A DNA stretch of 64,000 nucleotides, from positions 2,230,436 through 2,294,435 of the forward strand of contig JAJEKV010000072.1 of assembly GCA_021234155.1 (NCBI GenBank), read 5' to 3'. The notes under the pieces were generated by a model. The model worked only from the letters and a program-made list of their open reading frames with translations. It ran no database searches and was not told the origin of the DNA. Origin of the DNA: Isoetes taiwanensis (taxonomy: Eukaryota; Streptophyta; Lycopodiopsida; Isoetales; Isoetaceae). Within the stretch, counting starts at the first letter, position 1, and each line of letters starts with the position of its first letter. This document shows positions 34,550 through 44,253 of this stretch, piece by piece. A program made the position numbers and the translations under genes.

Positions 34550-36990
34550 GGGTTTTTTTTGTGTTTTTGTACGCTTTTCACAAAGGTTTTCCTAAGATTT
34601 CATGGCGTATTCGAATGGATGTACTAATGCGTACATCTAGAGTGCACTATTTCTTAATCGTTGATTTAGCTTTTTTTTTTCAATGGTCCAACATCCAAGG
34701 GCTCACAACGAAAGCCCTCTTTTTATTTTAGGGGCTGAACATGCAAGCCTCGTGGATGTGCTTTAGTGTTTTCGACTTTTAGGGTTTCGATGGGTTTAGG
34801 GTTTGGCGTTGAAGATGAAGAGTAAAACAAGATCTAATTCTTCCTCGATCTAATTCTTCGATGGCTTGGGACATCGAGCTTCCATCATGCATACTATCTA
34901 CATCCGTGGATGGTGTAGTTGGAGTGGATGGACGAGAGTAATCTCGTCGGCAAAGCTAAAGTTAAACTCACATCGCTTTCATTTTCTATCTTCCTACATT
35001 GGTGGGGCCCTACTTGTGATAACGAAGATGCACATCGACCGGTCTCAAAGAAAATAATATAGTTCGGTGCTAATATAGTGGTTCGCTTTGTGGCATATAG
35101 CGCCAAACAAAATGGCTTAGACCTTGAGCTGCCGATTGAGCTCATGAAGCTTTGAGTTTTGAAGCCGGATGTCATTCATAGCCATTGCTTCGTGGTAAGC
35201 TTCGTTTGTTGTTTATGGGTCCAATAGTCGCATCTTTTCCTTGTGTTGACTACTGTTTACTGTACGGTTGCTTGGCATAAGATGATGCAGAGCCGCTTTT
35301 GGTGGAAAACAATGTGTGAGAAAACATCCCGACAGAGATCGGCGTTTGCGGCGATTTTGGAGCGCGAAACAAGTCCGGGCGAAGAATCAGAGCTCGATTC
35401 CAATATGCCGGGCACATTCGGCGGGGTTCAGACTTTTTGCTTTTTGTTCTTGTTTTTCCTTGCGAAGGAGCGAGCTCGAGCTCGCTCCCCCCCCTCGCTC
35501 CCACTCTGCTTAAAATTTCTTTGGAATGATGCATGTCGATCCTTTTGTGGTGGGGCGGATCTTCTTAACATCTATAAGAGTTGAATTGTTTCATTGTATT
35601 CTAGCTGCATCGCCATAGCTGCATTATCTCGGTAGCGGAGCTCGGAACCACGAATATCGAAGGCATCTATATAAAACTGTTGTCGTACGCAACATTCTTC
35701 ATTCTATTTCAACACACCTCAAACATAGGATTAGGTAGGCGGGGATTTTTCCTAGGAATATGTAAGATAATTTGCTAGATTGAAGGCATGGATAGAAAAA
35801 CCATAGCTTTGTTGTTGATTCTTGTGCATCTTCCATTATCTATTCAATGGCAATTTTGAATCTCGAACACTCCACTCAAGCTGAAAACATATATATATTT
35901 GTTTGTTGGAAATTCCTCCGGTATTTCTTTTTAGCAAACGATCCCGTTGGTTTGTTCTTGAAAACTCCCAAATATGGCACTTTTTATGTATCTAGTGTAT
36001 TCTAATTTGTCTACTCATGATAGGTTTGCGGTGTTACTTCTTTACATCCATTGTACTAGCAATCAACCGTGGAGACTCTCTGGAATATCCGTTTAAAAAC
36101 AATAGAGAGGCATTGCAAACACACGAAATCTGGTAAGTGCAAATAATTGATTGTCTATATGGGCACTAGCATTATGTATTATGGCGCTATTGATTCTTAT
36201 CTACATGTCCTAGGCTCTCTTATATTGATACGCCTACGCATTACTCACGGGATTAAATACCAAGGGTCCTGTTTGTTTCTACATTTTGTATTGTATTTTT
36301 GGAAGAGAAGCAGCACTTGAACTAGAGGACAATGACATTGCAAGAACTTATCCCAGGCATACAACTTGAACGATTTGCAGATCTTTGAAGATCAAACAAG
36401 CCATGTTTCACAGCTTCTAGTGCTGTTCAGTTTGATGAAGGGAAGTCGAAAAAACTTGTTCACAAGAGCTCCTTATTTAATAAGCAATTCTTGTTTCTCT
36501 CTTTAATGGGTGCCTTCTACAGTGACAATCGTGGTAGTATTTTAATTCTGCTTATAGAATTATTAGCTCTTGCAAATATTTGTAGCTAGACAGCCAGATT
36601 CAAAAGCACATGGTGTTCAAAAGCTTGAAGCATAGTGTTCAAAAAGGAAAATGGCTATAACTCGGCACTGCATTCAGGGATTTTGTGCACATGGATTGGA
36701 TTGCATGCACAAATATTTTAGATATTGCAGTTACTCTTCATATCCATTGTTCCAGAAGGCATCTCACATTTATTGATGTATATCTTAAAACATTGTTGTT
36801 ATATGACATTTATTGATGTATATCTTAAAACGTTGTTGTTATATGACACTGTGAATAGGTTTGTTATCCATGTTCTGGCATCAACCACGGCACATATTAG
36901 ATATTGCATATTAGATATTACATATTGCTATATGTTTTTACATATGTTTGCTTTTTTTTAGGGCCCGAAGGGCCCAAAATTTTTTTTAGT
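34550..36990. mobile_element. insertion of unknown type inside the Copia element
   Basis: This segment lies between Copia protease and integrase and has no Copia coding. It holds telomere-like TTTAGGGTTT words (34770-34805), plant-promoter-like sequence, and a 40-bp tandem duplication at 36767-36846. Open stretches at 34866-35057, 35243-35584 and 36725-36961 show no known domain. A plus-strand run with the words FGANIVVRFVAYSAKQNG (near 35060-35115) looks like a captured gene piece, but I do not recognise it. The class of the carrier element is unresolved. Confidence 0.45.
36767..36846. repeat. two-copy tandem repeat, period 40 bp
   Basis: CATTTATTGATGTATATCTT starts at 36767 and 36807. The copies differ at one base. 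Confidence 0.95.
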
Positions 36991-36995
36991 ATAAC

Positions 36996-37442
36996 AACCA
37001 ACACATAACTACCATTAACATTAATTAACACAACCATTGGGTCCAACGCATTTAAATTAAAATCCCCCTTAGACCCCCTTTCGTTTGGGTGCATATTCAC
37101 ACGGGGGGTGACGTAGGGCAGCGAGAGCCCCTATAATTATATTTTGCACGTACAAAATCAACACCATATAGTATTTTGGTTCAAATCTTATAGTATTTTG
37201 TAAATCTTGTTATACAGTATAGCAAATTTTGTACTTGCATACCCCACAAACGAGGAGCTTTACGTACGGTGTAGATTAAGGATTAAGGGGTGAATATGCC
37301 TATCCAACAGCTCTCGTTGCCCGGAGTCACCCCCCGTGTGAATATGCACCCAAACCAAAGGGGGTCTAAGGGGGATTTTAATTTAAATGCGTTGGACCCA
37401 ATGGTTGTGTTAATTAATGTTAATGGTAGTTATGTGTTGGTT
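36996..37442. mobile_element. 447-bp MITE with long terminal inverted repeats
   Basis: AACCAACACATAACTACCAT at 36996 is matched in reverse complement by the end at 37442. The arms stay nearly identical for about 135 bp (to about 37130 and from about 37305), including CCCCCTTAGACCCCCTTT and CATATTCACACGGGGGGTGA. The inner ~175 bp are AT-rich and non-coding. Long arms without coding fit a MULE-type MITE, but I could not see a clean 8-10 bp target duplication. Confidence 0.88.
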
Positions 37443-37454
37443 TGACAGTACATT

Positions 37455-37760
37455 TCAATCTGTCAAATTGACAGTATAACCCATGTCCACAAGTTGACTT
37501 ACAGGTATTAAATTTCTCACTAGAGAAGGTACACACAAAACATCTCTTAAAACTATTGCTTTGCCTTGTAAATCAAATAATTCAAGTGTCCCTGAACATT
37601 GAACCCTTTGCAAATCTCCATTTCCTAGCTTGATAAAGCCTCCCTTTTCTATTTTTCCATCTCTAAGTAACTTGGCTGAGCCAATTACTGTTTTCTCTGC
37701 TCCACTATCTAGGATCAGCAAGTTTTTTGCATCATTAGATTCCCTACTTGAAATATTCAA
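37455..37760 (-). pseudogene. Copia protease
   Basis: Contains the retroviral-type aspartic protease site LLILDSGAEKTVIGS with an intact DSG triad, plus GFIKLGNGDL and VLRDVLCVPSLVRNLIPVSQ, a typical Copia protease layout. The frame is lost at its 3' end (about 37450-37470), shortly before the MITE junction. It joins to the gag part upstream through an acidic linker. Confidence 0.9.
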
Positions 37761-37924
37761 AATATCATTACATATCTCAGCATCTTCATCATCTTCACTA
37801 GATTCCTCTTCAATTTCTTGTGTTAAATTGACTGCTGTCTCCTGTCTTCCAGCTCCTCTTACTTCCTTTCCTCTTCCTCTGTTAGGTTTACCCCTTTTCC
37901 CTTTGCTGCTTGAGCATCATTTTG

Positions 37925-38818
37925 CTAATGCCCTTTGCCACCACAATTGAAACATTCCACATTTTTAAGCTTTGGGCAGTCAGCCTTGAGATGACCTGAA
38001 TCCTTACAGTGATAGCATGGCCCTATATTTCTCTTTGATTTTCCTTGAGTTGAGCTGTTACCTTTGTATTTGGATCGACCTGCATATAATACTTCCACAT
38101 TCTCATCCAAATCATCAGTTAATATTTTATTCTGCTCAAACTCTGTCCTTATCATTTCTTCTGCATTTTCTCTAGTTTTAGCTACATTTCTTATTAGTGT
38201 AGCTAGCTGTTTATTGTCTCCTACTGCCCTAGCCACATGCAACAACTTCTGCTGATCAGTCATAACAACTCCTGCTCCCTCGAGGTCTGCTACAATGTTG
38301 TCAAACCTTGAAAAGAAATTAGTTAGATCATCTTCTTCTCTAAGCTTGAGTTTTCTCCATTCTTTGTCCAAAATATCAATTTGGGATGAGCTTTTTTCTT
38401 CAAAGTGTTTGAGCAGGTACCTCCAAATTTCTCCAAGAGTTTTACCTCTTATTTTCAAGAGGATTGATGCTTCAACTTTGCTAGTCAGAATTGCATATGC
38501 TTCCTTAACTTTTGCTTTGTTAATTCTGCTAGTGATGCCATTATCTCCACTTGTTGCAGTTGCATCTAATTCCCCTGCTGCAGATGCTTCCCCAGAAGGG
38601 CTATTCTCCCTTCTTCCTGCAACCATGCTAACTGAACTATTAGTATTACCAGAATTACCATCTTCTAGTAAATCCCACAAGTTTTCATTTTCAAGAACAT
38701 TTTTCATTTGTTCTTTCCAGATCTGAAAACCTGGACCTCCCTCATAGGTCTTAATCCCACTGAGAAGAGCAGCTCCAAATCTGTTAGACATTCTAAATAA
38801 CCTGTGCTCTGATACCAC
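37925..38818 (-). pseudogene. Copia gag
   Basis: A UBN2/gag-type capsid (MSNRFGAALLSGIKTYEGGP, WKEQMKNVLENENLWDLLED, LKHFEEKSSSQIDILDKEWR) followed by a CCHC zinc knuckle (CYHCKDSGHLKADC). A second knuckle starts (CFNCGGKGH) but is cut by a TAG. The first true Met is probably near 38791, since the reading upstream overlaps the primer site. Confidence 0.9.
38806..38817 (-). promoter_or_regulatory. tRNA-Met primer-binding site of the Copia element
   Basis: TGGTATCAGAGC on the minus strand, one base inside the 5' LTR (38819). It is complementary to the 3' end of plant initiator tRNA-Met. Confidence 0.95.
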
Positions 38819-39549
38819 TGTTAGGATCTACAATGTCTAGCATATACAAATATTCCCTAGCAATACAACTTTCAATTGTGTCCTATAGATATTATAACCT
38901 TAGCATATAACCATTAAAATAGAGATTGAAACCTTAACACTTTGTATTACCTTAAAAAAACATTCGACAGCCCGGGCATTCATCTGGTGGATGAATCCAT
39001 CTCCTCCCGAATCAATTCTTCTGTACATTCTCATTGAATTTATGTTCAGGTACCGATCCTTCCGGAATCGGCACCGATCAGGCACTATCGGCCCGCTCCA
39101 TTCTAAGTTTGAATTAGAGCTTGGCAGTTGGTCATTCGACCGAGATTCTATATTATTTACAACCATTAAACCTAAGGTTCATACACATACAATATTAACC
39201 ATTGAACCATAGGTTAATATTCACCAAACATTGAACCTTAGGTTTTAGACCAGTTTGGCCTATTATTTGTTCAATGTCTTTGTCTCTTATGCCCTGTCCA
39301 TTTTCTTTGATCTCCACAGTTCTTAGGCACTGCCTTTAGATGACTAACAACCTGCAGATTTGTCCATGTTCTTCACAATACTTAAGTATTACCAATATAT
39401 CTTTTACAACCCCTGTATGTTTTCTTTGAACTTAGACTGTCAATATAAGGATCTGTAATAAGTCTGTGATCGGCACTCTATAATAATTATCTTGGTTCTT
39501 CAATGTAAACCATTCAATCATTATTATAATATGAACCTCAACTCTCACA
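38819..39549 (-). repeat. Copia 5' LTR, 731 bp, complete
   Basis: On the plus strand it starts TGTTAGGATCT and ends ACTCTCACA, giving the TG...CA ends expected of LTRs. The last 673 bp pair exactly in length with 31031-31703. Confidence 0.93.
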
Positions 39550-39660
39550 GAATTATGTTGGAGAGCGGATGCTTAGTGAACTTCAGAGCTCATGGAGTTG
39601 CTGCTATATACAATGGACACTTCTGAATAGGTTTTTTGAGCTTCATATCTCAGCCTTTGG

Positions 39661-40128
39661 TAGAAGTACATAGTAACTGATACTCCCTTATTGTTATTTT
39701 GACCATTAGCAGTTTCAGGTTTCTAAGTATGTGCAGCCACTAGTATATCCTATTTTTACAGAACTAGTATATCCAAGTTAGATAAACATGTTGCATAATG
39801 GACACATCAATGGGCAGCACATAATAATGACCATGTATATTGATTGTTTTTGCTGCTTATACTAGGTCATTCAGGCTGTCATCCAGCAGATCGGGATATA
39901 CACTACTAATCGTTCTAATATATGTAAGTGAGAGTAACTGATATATATGATATTCAGGTAATAGTAACTGATATTCCCTTGTTGATATTTTGACCATTAG
40001 CAGTTTCGGATTTTCAACTATGTGCAACCACTAGTATATCTGATTTTTACAGCACTAGGATATCCAAAATAGATACTGCTTATACCAGATCATTCAGGCT
40101 GTCATCCAACAAATCAGGATATACACTA
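39661..40128. repeat. direct duplication of about 200-250 bp
   Basis: GTAACTGATAYTCCCTTRTT, TTTTGACCATTAGCAGTTTC, CACTAGTATATC, CATTCAGGCTGTCATCCA and GGATATACACTA occur in the same order at 39668-39908 and again at 39965-40128. The second copy lacks about 70 bp. Confidence 0.9.
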
Positions 40129-40438
40129 AGCATATTTTCCCGTTTGTTCCACTTTTGAGTAGATAGTTGCATTTAAATAGTTCCTTGAAATCATGGTGCA
40201 TGTTTATGATCCTTGACATTAACATAGTTGTTTGATATGATTATAGTGCCTGTTTTGATATATATTGTGAGATTGATACTCTTATCATAGATTGATACTC
40301 TTAACATGAATTCGACATAATGATTGTTGCATGGAACTATTAGTCTAGCTTGCATGCATCAAAAACAGGATCGACATGCATCTAAAATAGGAAAAGCATT
40401 CATCTAAATGATCAACATGAGGGATATTATTGCATTAA

Positions 40439-40441
<3 letters not shown>

Positions 40442-40469
<28 letters not shown>
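40442..40469. repeat. poly-A run of 28
   Basis: A pure A tract with GATCAACATNNATCTAAA-type repeats on both sides. No retroelement coding sequence was found next to it. Confidence 0.9.
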
Positions 40470-40830
40470 TGAAAGCAGGATCAACATACATCTAAAACAG
40501 GAAAAATATTCACTTAAACATGCATCAACATTCACTTAAAATGAATACATGAACTTTCCATAAGCTGAAGATATATGCCAACAAAAATCAGGAGACAAAG
40601 AGCAGATATGAAACTATATTATGTCATATTATATTATGTCTTTCCAAAAAATATTACATCACAATCTGTACAGGCCAGCTTACAAGCCGGTTTACAAAAA
40701 CCCCCAAAAATAAAAACAAACCCATCAACAGTTCATATCAAGTTTTGCATCAGAGGTTATAGAGGTTTTAGATTTCATATACATAGCAGAGAAAACAAAA
40801 ACATAAGAAACTATGAAGGTTGAAAATGCA

Positions 40831-41140
40831 CTACAAGTGTCCAGGAGGCATCTTCAGCTGCACAAAGAGATCATTGCCTTCGACTAAAAGTTTCATCTCC
40901 AAGAGGCACTCCTCAGTGATATCAACTTGATCTACCCACCCACTATTAGACCTTATAAGAGATAAAAGCTCCTTGTCTTCACATGTGCTCCATCTCCAAG
41001 CAAGAAAAATGAGCCACAACAATTATTTTTGTGTCGGACTGGTTGGAACCAACGGATTCATCCATGGATTTGACGATTAGAAGTCCTGTTATCAAGTGCA
41101 CCATGAGCCGACCATGATCTTCTACAAAAGATTTGAGTGC
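40831..41140 (-). pseudogene. unrecognised coding remnant
   Basis: Minus strand: LALKSFVEDHGRLMVHLITG (about 41140-41080) and, after a frame change, SGWVDQVDITEECLLEMKLL and LFVQLKMPPGHL ending at 40831. The composition looks like real protein, but I cannot assign a family. At least one frameshift near 41020 separates the parts. Confidence 0.35.
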
Positions 41141-42700
41141 GAGCATGCTTATTAACCCAAAAGATGATAAATTATGCCTGGATCAATTCCCTTTCAATCA
41201 ATGGTAAAAATTGTGCTATTCACAGAAGATTGACCCATTGTTTAGGATCAATTAACCCATGTCCAATTGCTGTTCATGTGGAATTCTCTCCAGTTCAGTA
41301 TCCAAAGTTCTCATTTGAATATTTGCTACTGCCAACAAGATCTAAATTGATGTCATTCCACTCGGGCTCGTGTCCAGAGCCTTGCTACAACACCCACCAC
41401 CTCCTACTCATCGAGACCTGGCACTTGACACAATGGCCGAGTATAGACAACATGTTTTAGCACCATCTATTTTTGAGGGGTAATTATTTTGGCAAGAGAT
41501 TTATTTAACAGATTTTTACTTAGTTTACTGTGGTCTTAACATCTGAAGGATGCGAGATTAGCTTTTATAAAAATGCATTTGGAAGACAATAAACTGGCAT
41601 GCCAAGCACATTTCGTAGCTTACTATGCAACAATATCTGGACTTTATCTCATCAAAGATATGTTTAAAAACAATCAAATTTTACAATTCCAGTCCAAACT
41701 TTTTGGACCATCTCCGGCTTGCTATAGATGTTTCTATAATTGTCTGCAGCATCATCATCATAAACATAGGCGGGCCATATAGACACAAGTTGAATGTGCC
41801 TACTAAAGAAGAGAGTGAGAGAGATAGGAGATGATGCTTTCCTCATAGCTTCAGCTTTCTTTTTTGTGACAGATCTAACTCTAATACATGAAATAATAAT
41901 GTTGATACTTCTCCAAAGATTAATAAATCCCGAGCTATTAATAATTCTATGCATTCCGATGTCACTGGAACTGTTATTAGAGAAGAGGCAACTTGTGATG
42001 CTAAGGAGCTTGATAAGGTGGAATGTTTAGGTCAATACAAGGTACTTGCTAACCTAAACACTAAACTTTATAATAATTTGATGCGTATGAGCAATCCATC
42101 ACAAATACATATTGCCCCTGTGATACTTCTTCAACTGATATTCCTCAACTTATTGCAAGTAAAATTTCTATCCCTACTGCCTCTCTAATTGATCTTAGTC
42201 CCTCTAAGCAATCCTCTGTTTAGCCCCCTCCTGTTATTTCTCCACATATTGCAGATCAAATGGTAACTCTACAAGATGGTCTTCTACTAGGGTCTACTAC
42301 TCAATAGTTTCTTGACCAGAGACAAAATTTACAATAGAAACTCAATGATGTGCATGAAATATGCAACAAAGAATACAACAAGATATACGGATGCTGGAAG
42401 TTACAGATGTTGTAGCAGATGTTGTTGAGGATGTTGAAAAGTCTTAGACACTCCCGTAAGAGAAAGAATTAATATGGCAAAAAATTCTTCAAAACAAGTT
42501 AAACAAGTTAAGACGAACGGTGAGAAGCTGGGTAATAATTGTGATTGTCTCTGATTATCTGAGTTTGTCAATGTCCAAATGTTTTTTCATCAGCAACTGC
42601 CCTTTTGATGGTCCTTTGTCATCTTCTTGTTTTCTACCATCTGGTGCACAATCTTGTCCATCCAGACGAGAAGGCAATGTCTGGGTCTAGGAACAACCCC
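41141..42700. other. no recognised gene
   Basis: Overlapping short open stretches on both strands (41137-41460, 41573-41834, 41794-42188) show no domain. Confidence 0.45.
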
Positions 42701-42765
42701 ACATGGGCATAAGTCATTTGTGTTGCCCTAAGCTATAATATATTATTTTAGCCTGACATCTAGTA

Positions 42766-43008
42766 TTGACTCTTGATGAGTCCATTGCAGAGCAAGACAT
42801 AGAGTTGCAAATGATTTTGTTGGAAGACAACCAAATAATAGCAAAAATGATCGTACTAACCCTTGATGAGTTCATGCCAGAGCAAGACATAGAGTTGCAA
42901 ATGATTTTGTTGGAAGACAGCCAAATAATAGTAAAATATATCGTATTGTACTCTATGCGTGTCATGAGTGTCTTCGTAAATGTGGAAAGTATGTCAAAGT
43001 ACATCTAA
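42766..43008 (+). CDS. short frame built on a 90-bp repeat, doubtful gene
   Basis: An 80-codon frame in which a 30-residue unit (EQDIELQMILLEDNQIIAKM and so on) occurs twice, because the DNA carries a 90-bp direct repeat (42781 and 42871). The unit is acidic and Leu/Ile-rich and could form an amphipathic helix. The start codon is not ATG, no splice partners are evident, and I do not recognise it. It may be a decayed exon. Confidence 0.2.
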   Translation: MTLDESIAEQDIELQMILLEDNQIIAKMIVLTLDEFMPEQDIELQMILLEDSQIIVKYIVLYSMRVMSVFVNVESMSKYI

Positions 43009-43495
43009 TTTTGGTATCTTTTGTGTTTGGTGGCTTCAAAGATTCCCTTGTATTTTAAGAGGATAATGTCCAACTTACATACTGAACTTGTTGTACACAA
43101 ATTGTTGAAATGGAGCTTCCCAATGTTCCTATCTATAGGCTTTTGCAGATAGAAAATAACTTTCGCTTCAATTGTAGTATTTGGAATTTTTCTCCTTAGG
43201 ATTAAGGGATTTTTGGGTGAGACTTATTGAAAGACAAAGAATTTTACTTGTAAAGTAAATAGTAAAAAGCGAAAATAGTACAAAGCCATGTGGAAAGGAG
43301 TACCCCCATATTACAAGTTTATCCATATATTTAACTTTCCATATTACGTCATGCCACTTGGCATCATCCCTTAGGACATATAACGCACACACCACTATAA
43401 CGTTGCTTGCGTCCCTTAGGACATATGACACACACACACCACTCTAACGTTGCTTGTGCTTGAATGCGACGCACACACTACTCTAACGTTGCTTG
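43009..43495. other. no recognised gene; short CACACAC/AACGTTGCTTG repeats
   Basis: CACTMTAACGTTGCTTG occurs three times between 43390 and 43493. Confidence 0.6.
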
Positions 43496-43499
43496 GTTG

Positions 43500-43625
43500 T
43501 GTAATTGTTGGGTCTTGCCCCCAACCACCTTGTATTGAATGCGACTCTGGGCAGCCTTGAACTCGAGACATTTGCTCTAGAACTAGTGTGTTACCACTAA
43601 ATCAAATTAGTGACTTTATATTCTT
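43500..43625 (-). mobile_element. tRNA-derived SINE fragment, tentative
   Basis: On the minus strand a box-A-like TTTAGTGGTAACACACTAG is followed about 25 nt later by a box-B-like CGAGTTCAAGGC, the spacing of a Pol III tRNA-type promoter. No tail or target duplication was identified. Confidence 0.4.
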
Positions 43626-44253
43626 TTGTTATATTGATCTTTCTAAATACGTCCTTTGTTGCAAGGCATGATTGGTCTTTTCTTGTAGTATGTAACTCAA
43701 ATATGTAGTGAATTACAACTTGTTATATCACCTTGCACTAATACTTGTTGCTCAAATGAGTTTAAATTGAGTTGTCAATAAAGGTTCCATTTTAGATAAG
43801 AATTGAATGGAACCCCTAAGTAAAAACATCGTGTATTTGTTTTTCTGTTGTAGCTTTAACACAACAAAGACGTGGATAGGATATAGCCATGTCCCATATT
43901 TATACTGCTTGCACTTAGCATGGGGAAATCTGACTTCATTGTTAGCATACAAAGATTATTCCAATTTACTCATTCAATTATAGTCAATGTACATAAATAG
44001 TAGTAAACAGCTCTGATGCCAATATGGCCAATATGGCAGGCAATGAATGGTTGTAACATATAGTTCAGCCATTTGGTCTTTATTGATACTATGAGTTTTC
44101 TATAGGACAGAGGGATTGTCCCTCTTATTGTGAATTAGCTTTCAGATATTCCTGTCATATGCTAATACAAGGCTGAGATGATCATGCCATGACTTGAAAT
44201 ATGAACATCATGATCATGGATATGAAGCTAATATCCTGAACATAGGTAGCTGA

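Larger units (their letters stand above)
31017..39549 (-). mobile_element. Ty1/Copia LTR retrotransposon, nested and inactive
   Basis: One element on the minus strand: 5' LTR 38819-39549; tRNA-Met primer site TGGTATCAGAGC (38817-38806); gag 38818-37925; protease 37760-37455; GAG-pre-integrase and integrase 34540-34061 and 33883-33221; RT 33062-32085; RNase H to 31692; 3' LTR 31017-31703. The order gag-PR-INT-RT-RH defines Copia. Two insertions break it: a LINE 3' end at about 33885-34072, and a 2.9-kb segment at about 34550-37442 between protease and integrase. LTR divergence near 3% suggests a moderately recent insertion. A 5-bp target duplication cannot be checked, because the left LTR tip is gone. 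Confidence 0.92.

Noticed and set aside
35243..35584. Overlapping frames on both strands near the GAGCTCGAGCTCGC palindrome
   Set aside because: No domain, mutually antisense, and inside an insertion of unknown type.
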